From: Catenulispora sp. GP43
Lineage (GTDB): Bacteria > Actinomycetota > Actinomycetes > Streptomycetales > Catenulisporaceae
DNA length: 64,000 bases
Assembly: GCF_041260665.1 (NCBI RefSeq)
Contig: NZ_JBGCCT010000001.1
Coordinates: 1 to 64,000, forward strand
Direction: 5' to 3'
Shown: piece by piece, positions 26,234-34,844 of the stretch
Layout of the letters: each line of letters begins with the position of its first letter
Position numbering within the stretch: position 1 is the first letter of the stretch
Position numbers and translations under genes: made by a program
The notes under the pieces: model-generated
Databases searched by the model: none
What the model saw: only the letters and a program-made list of their open reading frames with translations
Told to the model about the DNA's origin: nothing

Positions 26234-27160
26234 GTGACCGACCCTGAACTCACAGTCATCGTCCCGACTCGCGAGCGGCCGGAACTGCTGAAGGAGACGG
26301 TGGATTCCATCGTCGCCTCGGCCCGCGCCGCCTCGGACAAACTCGGGGCCACGGTGCGGGTGCTGGTGGTGGACGACGCGTCGCCGACGGACTCCACGCG
26401 CGAGGCGGTCTCCGCTCTGGGCGCCTCCGCCGCCGCGGCCGGCACCGGAGTCAGCGTCGACTACGCACGCGTCGAGGTTCACGACGGCCGCAAGGACCCG
26501 GGCGCCGCGATCGCGCTGGGCGTCTCCTTGGCGGACTCCCGCTACCTGACCATCTTCGGCGACGACGACATCATGCTGCCGGAGCACATCACGCTGCATC
26601 TGCGGAACATGCGGAACGGCGCCGACGTGTCGGCGGCTTCGTACTACATCACCGACGGCCAGCTGAACCGCCAGTACGCGAAGCGCCGCCGCGCCGCGCA
26701 CCTCGGCGACCTGCTCGTCGGCCGGATCGACGTGAACGACGGCGCCTTCGTCCGCACCGAACTGATCCAGGCGGTGGAACTCGACCCGGCGCTGCTGGCG
26801 CAGATGCTGTACCCGGTGTGGGCGACGCTGCTGATCGACGGGCGGAAGTTCGTGTACTCGCGCACCCCGTCGTTCCTGTACCGCCGCCACGACGCGAACA
26901 TCAGCAGCGTCAACAAGAACGCCGAGGACGCCGCCCTGCGCACCTCGCTGCAGGAGAAGTACCAGGCGCTGGCTTCGGAGAAGCTGGGCTCGGTCCCCGA
27001 GCCGCGCAAGGTGGACTGGGCGCGGCACAAGCGGGAGTGGCGGTACTCGAAGAAGGGTTATGTGCGCTGGCGGATGGCCGCCACGGAGTTGGCGGTGAAG
27101 CGGAATCCGGTGGTGCGGAAGGCTTTTCGGATGCCGCCGTTGCCGCCCAAGAAGTCGTAA
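26234..27160 (+). CDS. GT2 family glycosyltransferase
   Basis: 308 aa from GTG with GAGGAG about five bases upstream. GT-A fold: PELTVIVPTRERPELLKETV, the nucleotide-binding VLVVDDASPTDSTREAV and the metal motif IFGDDDIMLPEH, with a basic C-terminus rich in Lys/Arg (WARHKREWRYSKKGYVRWRM) and no transmembrane helix. Probably acts at the membrane face on a polyprenyl-linked intermediate. Diverges from the nucleotide-sugar dehydrogenase gene. Sugar specificity unknown. Confidence 0.87.
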   Translation: MTDPELTVIVPTRERPELLKETVDSIVASARAASDKLGATVRVLVVDDASPTDSTREAVSALGASAAAAGTGVSVDYARVEVHDGRKDPGAAIALGVSLADSRYLTIFGDDDIMLPEHITLHLRNMRNGADVSAASYYITDGQLNRQYAKRRRAAHLGDLLVGRIDVNDGAFVRTELIQAVELDPALLAQMLYPVWATLLIDGRKFVYSRTPSFLYRRHDANISSVNKNAEDAALRTSLQEKYQALASEKLGSVPEPRKVDWARHKREWRYSKKGYVRWRMAATELAVKRNPVVRKAFRMPPLPPKKS

Positions 27161-27187
27161 CCCGGGGAGTCGCAGGGCGGCTCCCGT

Positions 27188-28426
27188 CTAAGCGCTGACG
27201 CCGGCGGCTTCCGTCACCGTCGCGTCGCCGGTGGCCGCGTCTCCCTTGCCGGCACGGCCTTCGCGGGCGGTGACGGCGGCGGCGACGAGGTCGGCGACGA
27301 TGGTCACCAGGCGGGAGGCCAGCGCGACCACGGTCGCCTTGCCGGGGTCCAGGACCGGCTGGAGGGCGGCGACGAGGATCAGTTCGCGGACGCCGGCTCC
27401 GGCGGGGGCGAAGACGATGATGAAGCCGACGCTCCAGGCGAAGGCGTAGCCGCCGATGGCCAGCAGGAGGGTGCGGCCGGGGGTGGCGCCGAGGGCGACG
27501 GCCAGGACCCAGATGTGGAGTCCGGCCAGGAGCCAGCCGACCACGCTGCGGGCCGCCGTCTCGGCGATGGTACGAGCGGTGAGCGGCTCGATGGCGGGGC
27601 GGCGGGTCAGGCGGAAGAGGGTGCGCAGGGCCGGGTTCGCGACCTTGGGATGCAGGCCCGCCAGCAGGAGCGGAACCACGGCGAAGGCCCAGCGGTAGCC
27701 GGCGGCGTCCGTGCCGCCGCCCAGGGGCAGGGTCGCGGCGGCCAGCACCAGCGCCGACGACAGGGACACCAGCATCGCCAGGGCCGCGGCCGCCGCGCTG
27801 CGGGCGCGGGGGATGCGGTACGCGCGGCCGAGCTGCATCTGCGCGACCACCGGCCAGACCGAGCCGGGCAGGTACTTGCCGAGCTGGCTGGTGAAGAAGA
27901 TGCGGGCCGCGGGCCGCAGGCGAAGGGGCGAGCCCAGCGAGCCGAGCAGGCCGCGCCACGCCAGCATCATCGCCACCACCGAGGCCAGGGCCGGGATGAG
28001 GGCGACGAGCAGGGGCACCGGGCCGAGTTCGGCGAAACCCTGCTGGACGCGGGTCCACTGGCGGCCGACGGCGTAGGCGCCGGCCGCGAGGGTGAGGGCC
28101 AGGAACGCCAGGCGGGCGATCTGGCCGCGGCGGTTGGGGGTGACGCGCGGGGGCTCGTCGGGGTCGGCGTCGGTGTCTGGCTGCGGCTGTTGCTGTGGCT
28201 CGGCGAGAGTTTCGGTGGCGCCAGAAGCCCGCTCCGGCTCAGCTGCGGCGACGTCGGCAGCGGAAGATGCGGCGCCGGACTGCTCCACCGGCAGGGCGGC
28301 GGCAGGTGCGGAGTCCCGCTCGGCCTCGGCAAGGCCCGGCTGGGGCGCGGCGCTCTGCGCGGCCGCGTCCTCTTCCGTCCGGGGGGCCCGCCGGCCATAG
28401 CTGGAACCGCTACTGTGGCTGACCAT
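27188..28426 (-). CDS. LPG-synthase/flippase-like integral membrane protein (UPF0104)
   Basis: About 412 aa. An N-terminal low-complexity region (Ala/Glu/Gln-rich, about 90 residues) precedes eight or so hydrophobic helices. LGKYLPGSVWPVVAQMQLGRAY is the hallmark of the MprF/AglD flippase-like domain, with FAPAGAGVRELILVAAL later. This family moves or modifies lipid-linked substrates in the membrane. I chose the ATG at 28424-28426, which overlaps the start codon of the divergent glycosyltransferase; a later GTG inside the disordered N-terminus is also possible. Confidence 0.8.
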   Translation of the reverse strand: MVSHSSGSSYGRRAPRTEEDAAAQSAAPQPGLAEAERDSAPAAALPVEQSGAASSAADVAAAEPERASGATETLAEPQQQPQPDTDADPDEPPRVTPNRRGQIARLAFLALTLAAGAYAVGRQWTRVQQGFAELGPVPLLVALIPALASVVAMMLAWRGLLGSLGSPLRLRPAARIFFTSQLGKYLPGSVWPVVAQMQLGRAYRIPRARSAAAAALAMLVSLSSALVLAAATLPLGGGTDAAGYRWAFAVVPLLLAGLHPKVANPALRTLFRLTRRPAIEPLTARTIAETAARSVVGWLLAGLHIWVLAVALGATPGRTLLLAIGGYAFAWSVGFIIVFAPAGAGVRELILVAALQPVLDPGKATVVALASRLVTIVADLVAAAVTAREGRAGKGDAATGDATVTEAAGVSA

Positions 28427-29525
28427 GCGCGTCCTGATCTTCGGCACTTACGACGTGGCGGCGCACCCCCGGGTGGGGGTCATCGCTGAGGGGCTGCGGA
28501 GTGCGGGTCATGAGGTCCGCGAGTGTAACGCGCCCCTCGGTTTCGATACCGCCGCCCGCGTCAAGATGCTGGCCCAGCCGTGGCGGGTGCCCGCTCTGGG
28601 CGTGCGGCTGGCGCGGTGTTGGGCCCGGCTGGCCCGGCAGGCGAGGCGCGGGCCGCGGCCCGACGTCGTGGTGGTCGGGTATCTGGGGCACTTCGACGTG
28701 CATCTGGCGCGGCTGCTGTTCGGGCGCCGGCGGGTGGTGCTGGACCACCTCATCGGGGCCGCCGACACCGGGCGGGACCGGCAGGTGAGCCACGGGGTGC
28801 GGCAGCCGCTGCTGCGCGCCATCGACGCAGCGGCCCTGGGCGCCGCGCGCGTGGTGGTCGTCGACACCGAGGAGCACCGGGAGACCCTGCCCGCGAAACA
28901 CCGGGCGCATGCGGTGGTGGTGCCCGTCGGTGCTCCGGACGAGTGGTTCGCGCCGGAGGACGCGCCGAAGCCGGCCGACGGCCCGCTCCGAGTGGTCTTC
29001 TACGGCCTGTTCACCCCGCTCCAGGGCGCCGCGACGATCGGCGGCGCCATCGCCCGCCTGGCCGGCCGGCCGGTCGCCTTCACGATGGTCGGCGGCGGCC
29101 AGGACAAGGCCGAGACGGTGCGCAACGCCGGCGACGCCGGGAACGTCACCTGGCACGACTGGGTCCCCGCCGCGGAGCTCCCCCGGCTGGTCGCCGAGCA
29201 CGACGTGTGCCTCGGCATCTTCGGCACCGGGCCGAAGGCGCTGCGCGTGGTGCCGAACAAGGTCTACCAGGGGGCCGCGGCCGGCTGCGCGATCGTCACC
29301 TCGGACACCCCGCCGCAGCGCCGCGCCCTGGACGGCGCCGCACGCTACGTGGCGCCCGGCGACGCCGACGCCCTCGCCGACGCGCTGGCCGACCTCGCCG
29401 CCGACCCCGGCGAGCTCGCCAAGCTGAAGCACGCTTCGAGCAACGCCGCCCGCGAGCGGTTCACCCCGGCACGCGTGGTCGAACCGCTGCTGGCGAAGCT
29501 GGACGAACTGGGCTTCGGAGGCTGA
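28425..29525 (+). CDS. GT4-like (GT-B fold) glycosyltransferase
   Basis: 366 aa. Starts MRVLIFGTYDVAAHPRVGVIAEGL, a typical GT-B N-terminal Rossmann strand, so the ATG is reliable even though it overlaps the divergent start codon. The C-terminal domain shows RVVFYGLFTPLQGAATIGGAI, WHDWVPAAELPRLVAEHDVCLGIFG and NKVYQGAAAGCAIVTSD, the donor-binding region of family 4. Soluble, presumably on the inner membrane face. Donor and acceptor not assignable. Confidence 0.88.
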   Translation: MRVLIFGTYDVAAHPRVGVIAEGLRSAGHEVRECNAPLGFDTAARVKMLAQPWRVPALGVRLARCWARLARQARRGPRPDVVVVGYLGHFDVHLARLLFGRRRVVLDHLIGAADTGRDRQVSHGVRQPLLRAIDAAALGAARVVVVDTEEHRETLPAKHRAHAVVVPVGAPDEWFAPEDAPKPADGPLRVVFYGLFTPLQGAATIGGAIARLAGRPVAFTMVGGGQDKAETVRNAGDAGNVTWHDWVPAAELPRLVAEHDVCLGIFGTGPKALRVVPNKVYQGAAAGCAIVTSDTPPQRRALDGAARYVAPGDADALADALADLAADPGELAKLKHASSNAARERFTPARVVEPLLAKLDELGFGG

Positions 29526-29616
29526 ACTTCCAGGCCCGGCCTGCAAGGCTGCGCGACCGAGCCCGCCTCCGAACGCCGAACCGCCGAACCGCGAGCCCGC
29601 GTCGCGCATCGACGTC

Positions 29617-32600
29617 TCAGACACCCGTTCCCTCCCGCACATCCGGCCCGCGCACGTCACCGTCTCCAGTCTCCGCGCCGCCGCTCCCGGACGCGACCAC
29701 ATCGGCCGTTCCGGCGCCGCCGGGCACCGCCGCCGCGGCCCGCCGTGCCCGGACGCGCATCCAGGCCAGCTCCCACGGCAGTGCGCGTCCGCGCCGTGTG
29801 CACCAGGTCTCCACGCCCACGCCGCCGGCGAGGGCGAACGCCGTCGCGGCGCTGGCGTAGCCGCCGATGCCGTTGTCCGGAGACCGGTACCGCAGCTTCA
29901 CCGTATGGGCTCCGGCCGGTACCGCCACCGCGACCAGGCCCTGGTCGGCCGGGACCAGGCGGGCCGCCTTGCCGTCCACCGTGGCCGACCATCCGACCTG
30001 GTCGGAGTCGGCGACCACGAGGTAGCCCGGGGTCTGGGACTCCACCTGCGCGCCCACCGAGTCCATGCCGTCGCCGGTCACCGTCACCGCGCCGTCGGGC
30101 GTGCCCGAAGGCGGGCTCGCCGCGGCGGCCCCGGAGTCGGAGGCCTCCGCCGACAGCACCGTCGGCGCGGTCAACGCCGATCCGCTGTTCAGGACCACCG
30201 TCGAGGCGTCCAGCATGCCGGAGGCCAGCAGGTTCACGCGGGAGCTGGCGTTCGGCACCACCACCGAGGAGTCGGCCCAGCGGATGCGCGGCAGCGCGTT
30301 CAGCCGCTGGTAGATCACCGAGGATCCGGCGTACACCAGCTTCAGTCCGTCGCCGGGGTCGGTCACCGTCGCCAGCGCGGGGTCGCCGGCCACGGCCTGG
30401 ACCGCCAGCGGCTTCGTCTTCGCCGAGTGCAGGGTGATCGTCGCGGTGCGCGGCCCGTTCGCGGCCGGGGAGTCCAGGGCGATCGGCACGTCGAACTCCA
30501 CGCCGGTCTGGATGCCCTGGGTCAGCCGTTTCGACGTCACCGAGGCGGCCCCGTCCGAGACCGTCACCTCGATCCAGTCGCCGCTCGACGTCGGCGCGTA
30601 GGAGAACACGTCGTCCGCGGAGGTCGGCACCAGGCCCAGGGCCCGGACGTCGTCCCCGACCGGCAGCGGCACCGTGACCGGCACGTTCGGCTGCAGGTCC
30701 ACCGAGGAGCCGTCGCTCTGGGCCGCGTGCACGGTCCCGAACACCTGCTCGCTGGGCGCCGCGGTGAAGTAGGCGACGCCCAGGCGGTCCAGGATCGGGC
30801 TGGTCGCCTGCGCCTCGTCCGGGCTGAACGCCAGCCGGGTCGGCGCCGGGACCGGGTCCCCGGGCACGCCCTTCACCAGTGTCGCGAACGCCGAGTTCAG
30901 GAACGCGTGCCCGTTCAGCGCGCGCAGCCCGTACACCGAGTCGGTCCCGAGGACCGAGGCCTCGGAGGTGGCCGCGTAGCGCGAGTGGCCGAGGTTCGCG
31001 GCCAGGAACTCCTGAGTGTCCGTCACCGGATAGAAAGTCGATTTATCAGCACTGGGAGTGAACCGCCCTATGAAGGACGTCCCCTCGGCGGCGACCATGG
31101 CCACCACCCCGCACGCCGCGAGCACCCGCACCACGCCCAGGCGCCGCACCGACCCGCCGACCAGCGACACCAGGTACAGCAGGCCGACCAGCAGCACGGC
31201 GGCCGCGATCAGCAGCAGTCCGTGGCGGATGTCCGTGTTGTAGGTGGAGACGGCCACCTGGGTGGCCTTCGCGCCGTCGCCGCCGTTGTACCCGGTGGCA
31301 CCGTCGGCGGCCGCGACCTTGCGCCCCTGGCCCACCAGGGCCCAGGCCTCCAGGCCGACCGCCAGCACCACCAGCGCCGCCCAGGCCGGCGCGGCCCAGC
31401 GTGCCAGGCCCGGCCGAAGCGTGATCCGCGGCGCCACCCAGCGCGCGAGACGGCCGCGCGACCCGGCGGGAGCGTCGGCGAACTCCGACCGCTTGCGCAG
31501 CACCACCTCGAAGCCGACCGCCGCCAGGCACGCCAGCAGCAGCCCGGTGACACACCGCGCCCGGCCGATGAAGTTCGCCCCGAACAGCGATCTGAGGACC
31601 GGGATGTGCTGACCGGCCGCCAGCAGAAAGCCACCGTGGTATACGAGCAGCATCCACATCGCGGTGGCGGCGACGAAGAACACCCACACCCCGCGTGGCA
31701 ACAGGATCCGGCCGCGCCGGACCGCCATCACCGCGACCACGGCCAGCACCAGCACCGCCGCGCCGACATAGCCCAGCGCTTCGACGGCGTTCGGGCCCAG
31801 GTAGAACAACTGCTGGTCGGTGGACGCCACGCCGCCGAACGCCCACGGCGCGAAGGAAGTCAGGAAGGACACCGGATCCAGATGGTCGGCGCCGTTCTGC
31901 CCCCGGCCCTCGATCAACCAGGACGAGTAGAACTTCGCGAACGGCAGCAGCTGGAACATCGCCAGCCCGACGCCGGCCGCGACGCCGGCGCCGAGCGCGG
32001 CCAGCTGCCCGATCCTGCGGGTCCGCACCAGCGCGTAGACCCCCGCGGTGAGCAGCGCGTAGCCCTCGACCGACGGGAACCCGCCGAGCAGCAGGCAGGC
32101 GACCACCACGGCGAGCACCGCGACGTCCCGGAAGCGCCGCTGTTGCAGCAGCCGCTCCACGGCCCAGAACACCAAGGGCACGAAGGCGCCGACCCGGGTC
32201 TGCGGCCAGCCCTGCCAAGCCACCATGTAGGCGCCGGAGACGTACGCCATCCCGCCGACCAGCGCGGCCGGCGGCGACAGCTTCAGCCGGCGCAGGAAGA
32301 GATAGAGCCCGACCAGACCGACCAGCACCTCGGCCAGCCGCTCGTACGCCGGCGCGAGCCAGGACGGGAGCACGTAATACGGTGCGGTCACCGGGGAGGC
32401 CAGGGCGTTGTTGGTGATGCTCCCCAGCGGCGTGCCGCCGACGATGTAGGGGTCCCAGGCCGTGGCCTTGCCGGACTTGACCCCCTTGGCGAACAGGTCC
32501 TCGGCCGGGATCTCGGCGCTGTACACGTCCGACTGCATCAGGTTCTTGCTCTGCGAGTCGGCGAAACCGGCGTTCGCGTACACGCCGTATCGCACCATGT

Positions 32601-32724
32601 AGTCGGTGTCGGCGAGGACGCTGCGCCCGGCCAGCTGCGAGGCGATGCCGCCGATCGCCAGGTACAGCGCGGCCAGCACGGACGCGGCGGTCACCAGGCG
32701 AGCGCCCCAACCGCGCCCGCTCAC
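29617..32724 (-). CDS. YfhO family membrane glycosyltransferase-like protein
   Basis: 1035 aa from GTG at 32722-32724. About twelve hydrophobic helices in the first 590 residues (VTAASVLAALYLAIGGIAS, LVGLVGLYLFLRRLKL, others) are followed by a large extracellular beta-rich domain and a final helix near 965-985; PYIVGGTPLGSITNNAL and FYPVTDTQEFLAANLG match the YfhO family, GT-C-like proteins that glycosylate wall or lipid polymers in Firmicutes. The GTGA overlap with the stop of the polyprenyl-phosphate GT2 gene shows coupling: the GT2 probably charges the lipid donor, YfhO uses it outside. Substrate unknown. Confidence 0.87.
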   Translation of the reverse strand: MSGRGWGARLVTAASVLAALYLAIGGIASQLAGRSVLADTDYMVRYGVYANAGFADSQSKNLMQSDVYSAEIPAEDLFAKGVKSGKATAWDPYIVGGTPLGSITNNALASPVTAPYYVLPSWLAPAYERLAEVLVGLVGLYLFLRRLKLSPPAALVGGMAYVSGAYMVAWQGWPQTRVGAFVPLVFWAVERLLQQRRFRDVAVLAVVVACLLLGGFPSVEGYALLTAGVYALVRTRRIGQLAALGAGVAAGVGLAMFQLLPFAKFYSSWLIEGRGQNGADHLDPVSFLTSFAPWAFGGVASTDQQLFYLGPNAVEALGYVGAAVLVLAVVAVMAVRRGRILLPRGVWVFFVAATAMWMLLVYHGGFLLAAGQHIPVLRSLFGANFIGRARCVTGLLLACLAAVGFEVVLRKRSEFADAPAGSRGRLARWVAPRITLRPGLARWAAPAWAALVVLAVGLEAWALVGQGRKVAAADGATGYNGGDGAKATQVAVSTYNTDIRHGLLLIAAAVLLVGLLYLVSLVGGSVRRLGVVRVLAACGVVAMVAAEGTSFIGRFTPSADKSTFYPVTDTQEFLAANLGHSRYAATSEASVLGTDSVYGLRALNGHAFLNSAFATLVKGVPGDPVPAPTRLAFSPDEAQATSPILDRLGVAYFTAAPSEQVFGTVHAAQSDGSSVDLQPNVPVTVPLPVGDDVRALGLVPTSADDVFSYAPTSSGDWIEVTVSDGAASVTSKRLTQGIQTGVEFDVPIALDSPAANGPRTATITLHSAKTKPLAVQAVAGDPALATVTDPGDGLKLVYAGSSVIYQRLNALPRIRWADSSVVVPNASSRVNLLASGMLDASTVVLNSGSALTAPTVLSAEASDSGAAAASPPSGTPDGAVTVTGDGMDSVGAQVESQTPGYLVVADSDQVGWSATVDGKAARLVPADQGLVAVAVPAGAHTVKLRYRSPDNGIGGYASAATAFALAGGVGVETWCTRRGRALPWELAWMRVRARRAAAAVPGGAGTADVVASGSGGAETGDGDVRGPDVREGTGV

Positions 32725-33641
32725 TCCGGCCGCGACCGCACGATCAGGTCGGCGAGCAACGCCATCGAGGCGATGATCAGCCCGCTGAGCAACAACAAAG
32801 CTGTGTTCTGCGCGAACCGGACCGGGTGCACCACCAAGTCGAACACCGCCTTCACAACGCCGATCCCGATCAGCCACAGTGCCGGCGGCATCAGGACCTT
32901 CAGCGGGTTGAAGTACATCACCATCCGCAGCACCTGCAGGATGTACCGGTAGGCGTCGGTCACGAACCGGAACTTCGACTTGCCGGCCCGCTTCGCGTAG
33001 TCGATCGGCATGTACACCACGGGATGCTGGTTGGACATGAACGCCAACGTGATCGTGGTGACACAGGAGAACCCGGGCGGCAGCAGCCGCAGATACGGCA
33101 ACGCCACCTCACGCCGCATCGCCCGCAGCCCCGAGTTCAAGTCCGGGATCTTCTGGTTGGTCAGCTTCTCCGCGATCTTGCGGATCACCCACTTGGCCGG
33201 GATCCGCAACAACCGGTGCGACCCCATCTCGGCCTTGCGAGCACCCACCACCTGATCTATGTCCGCATCGAAATCGAGCATCTCCACCAACTCGGGGATC
33301 CGCTCGTTCGGATACGACATGTCGGCATCGGTCCACACCACGATGTCGCCCCGGGCCATCTTCGACCCGATCCGCCGCACCGTCCCGGCCCCGCCGTTCC
33401 GGTTGAAGGCCACCACCTTCACCGACGGATACTCGATCTCCGCCTTGCGCAACACCTCCAGTGTCCCGTCGGTCGAGGCGTCGTCGATCGCCAGCACCTC
33501 GTACGGGTAGTCCATGGCGTCCAACGCCGCACAGATCCGCTGGATCTCCAGCAGAACGTGCGCCTCCTCGTTGAAACACGGCAGAACCACACTGACATGC
33601 GGTGGAGGCTGCTCGTTCTCCAAGGATCCAGCCCCTTTCAT
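32721..33641 (-). CDS. polyprenyl-phosphate glycosyltransferase (DPM1/GtrB-like GT2)
   Basis: 306 aa. GT-A domain with VSVVLPCFNEEAHVLLEI (16-33), AIDDASTDGT (51-60) and metal motif DAD at 105-107 (VWTDADMSYP), then two C-terminal helices (about 245-268, 278-300). This architecture makes polyprenyl-phosphate sugars such as undecaprenyl-phosphate-glucose or -mannose. Four-base overlap with the downstream YfhO gene indicates that the product is the lipid donor for that GT-C-type enzyme. The following segment LNSGLRAMRR is also typical. Confidence 0.9.
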   Translation of the reverse strand: MKGAGSLENEQPPPHVSVVLPCFNEEAHVLLEIQRICAALDAMDYPYEVLAIDDASTDGTLEVLRKAEIEYPSVKVVAFNRNGGAGTVRRIGSKMARGDIVVWTDADMSYPNERIPELVEMLDFDADIDQVVGARKAEMGSHRLLRIPAKWVIRKIAEKLTNQKIPDLNSGLRAMRREVALPYLRLLPPGFSCVTTITLAFMSNQHPVVYMPIDYAKRAGKSKFRFVTDAYRYILQVLRMVMYFNPLKVLMPPALWLIGIGVVKAVFDLVVHPVRFAQNTALLLLSGLIIASMALLADLIVRSRPE

Positions 33642-33741
33642 CAGGCATGGTGCGGACTCGTCCCGAGTCGGGAGATCACAGTCTCCGTGACGACTCTTAG
33701 AGTTTCGTGAAGGTCGTCAAACTCAGGTAAAGAACGCGTGA

Positions 33742-33780
33742 AGGGCCCCCGGAATCCGGTTACCCGGATTCGGGGGCCCT
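33742..33780 (-). terminator. terminator after the Wbp-like operon
   Basis: Strong inverted repeat: AGGGCCCCCGGAATCCGG pairs with CCGGATTCGGGGGCCCT around TTACC, with one bulge. It lies 47 bases after the stop of the Gfo/Idh/MocA gene on the minus strand and separates that operon from the GT2/YfhO pair. Confidence 0.85.
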
Positions 33781-33827
33781 GATCACTCGGCGTCCTCAGC
33801 AGGTCAACGGCCTGTTCCGGACACGGC

Positions 33828-34844
33828 TCACAGCTCCACGGTCGCGCCCTTCGCGGCCGAGTCCAGCGCGGCCTCGGCCACCCGCACGACCTGCAGGCCC
33901 TGGCGCATGCTCACGATGCGGTCGCGGCCGCCCTCGACGTCCAGGACCGCGTCGCGGAACGCCTCGAGCTCGGTGCGCAGGGGTTCGGGCTTCGGGATCG
34001 CGAAGCGCACCATGTCGCCCTCGGACACGCCGCGGAAGGCCTGCATCGCCTCCCAGGTGGGGATCGTCGGGGCCGAGGCGTTCGCGTAGAACGTCAGGTC
34101 GGCGGCCAGCGTGTCGGCGACGAAGCAGCCCTTCTCGCCGGTGACGATCGTCACCCGCTCCTTCATCGGCGACAGCCAGTTCACCAGGTGGTTGACCACG
34201 GTGCCGTCGGCCAGCCGGCCGGTCATCGCGATCAGGTCCTCGTGCTCGCGGCCCGAGCGGTAGGCGGTGTGGGCCGAGATCGAGGTGTAGGTCTGGCGGG
34301 TCACCCAGGCCGTGGAGTCGATGTCGTGGGTGGCCAGGTCCTTCACCACGCCGACGTCGGCGATCCGGTTCGGGAACGGGCCCTGGCGCCGGGTGACGAC
34401 CTGGAAGACCTCGCCGAGCTCGCCGTGCTCCAGCCGCTTGCGCAGGTTCTGCAGCGAGGGGTTGAAGCGCTCGATGTGGCCGACCGCGCCGACCAGGCCG
34501 GCCCGCTCGAAGGTCTCGGTCAGCTGCGTCGCGGACTCCACGTCCGGCGCTAAAGGCTTCTCGATCAGCGTGTGGATGCCGGCCTCGGCCAGCGCCAGGC
34601 CGGTCTCGGCGTGGAACACCGTCGGCACCGCGACCACGGCGAAGTCGATGCCCGCCGCGATCAGCTCCTCGACGCCGCCGAGCACCGGGCGGCCGCCGGC
34701 CGCGCCGTGCTGGTCGCCGCCGGGGTCGGCGACCGCGACCAGCTCCACGCCGTCCAGCGAACCCAGCACCCGCGCGTGGTGCCGGCCCATCATGCCCAGA
34801 CCGATCAGGCCCGCGCGCAGCTTCTTACCCTCAGCCCCGCTCAC
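33828..34844 (-). CDS. Gfo/Idh/MocA family oxidoreductase (WbpB/WlbA-like)
   Basis: 338 aa. NAD-binding GLIGLGMMGRHHARVL near residue 13-28, the conserved LIEKPLAPD lysine motif and the catalytic-site VVKDLATHDIDS histidine place it in the Gfo/Idh/MocA family. In the WbpB/WlbA branch the enzyme oxidises C3 of UDP-N-acetylglucosaminuronate to the 3-keto sugar. That assignment rests on its partners: it overlaps the DegT aminotransferase by four bases, which in turn overlaps a WbpD-like acetyltransferase. Alternative: inositol or other 3-keto-sugar dehydrogenase. Confidence 0.85.
   Translation of the reverse strand: MSGAEGKKLRAGLIGLGMMGRHHARVLGSLDGVELVAVADPGGDQHGAAGGRPVLGGVEELIAAGIDFAVVAVPTVFHAETGLALAEAGIHTLIEKPLAPDVESATQLTETFERAGLVGAVGHIERFNPSLQNLRKRLEHGELGEVFQVVTRRQGPFPNRIADVGVVKDLATHDIDSTAWVTRQTYTSISAHTAYRSGREHEDLIAMTGRLADGTVVNHLVNWLSPMKERVTIVTGEKGCFVADTLAADLTFYANASAPTIPTWEAMQAFRGVSEGDMVRFAIPKPEPLRTELEAFRDAVLDVEGGRDRIVSMRQGLQVVRVAEAALDSAAKGATVEL

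Noticed and set aside
26120-27028. Long upstream extension of the nucleotide-sugar dehydrogenase frame
   Set aside because: It runs antisense through the real GT2 gene; homology starts exactly at the GTG at 26119.
33010-33510. Plus-strand frames inside the polyprenyl-phosphate GT2 gene
   Set aside because: Shadow frames of a gene with clear motifs on the minus strand.
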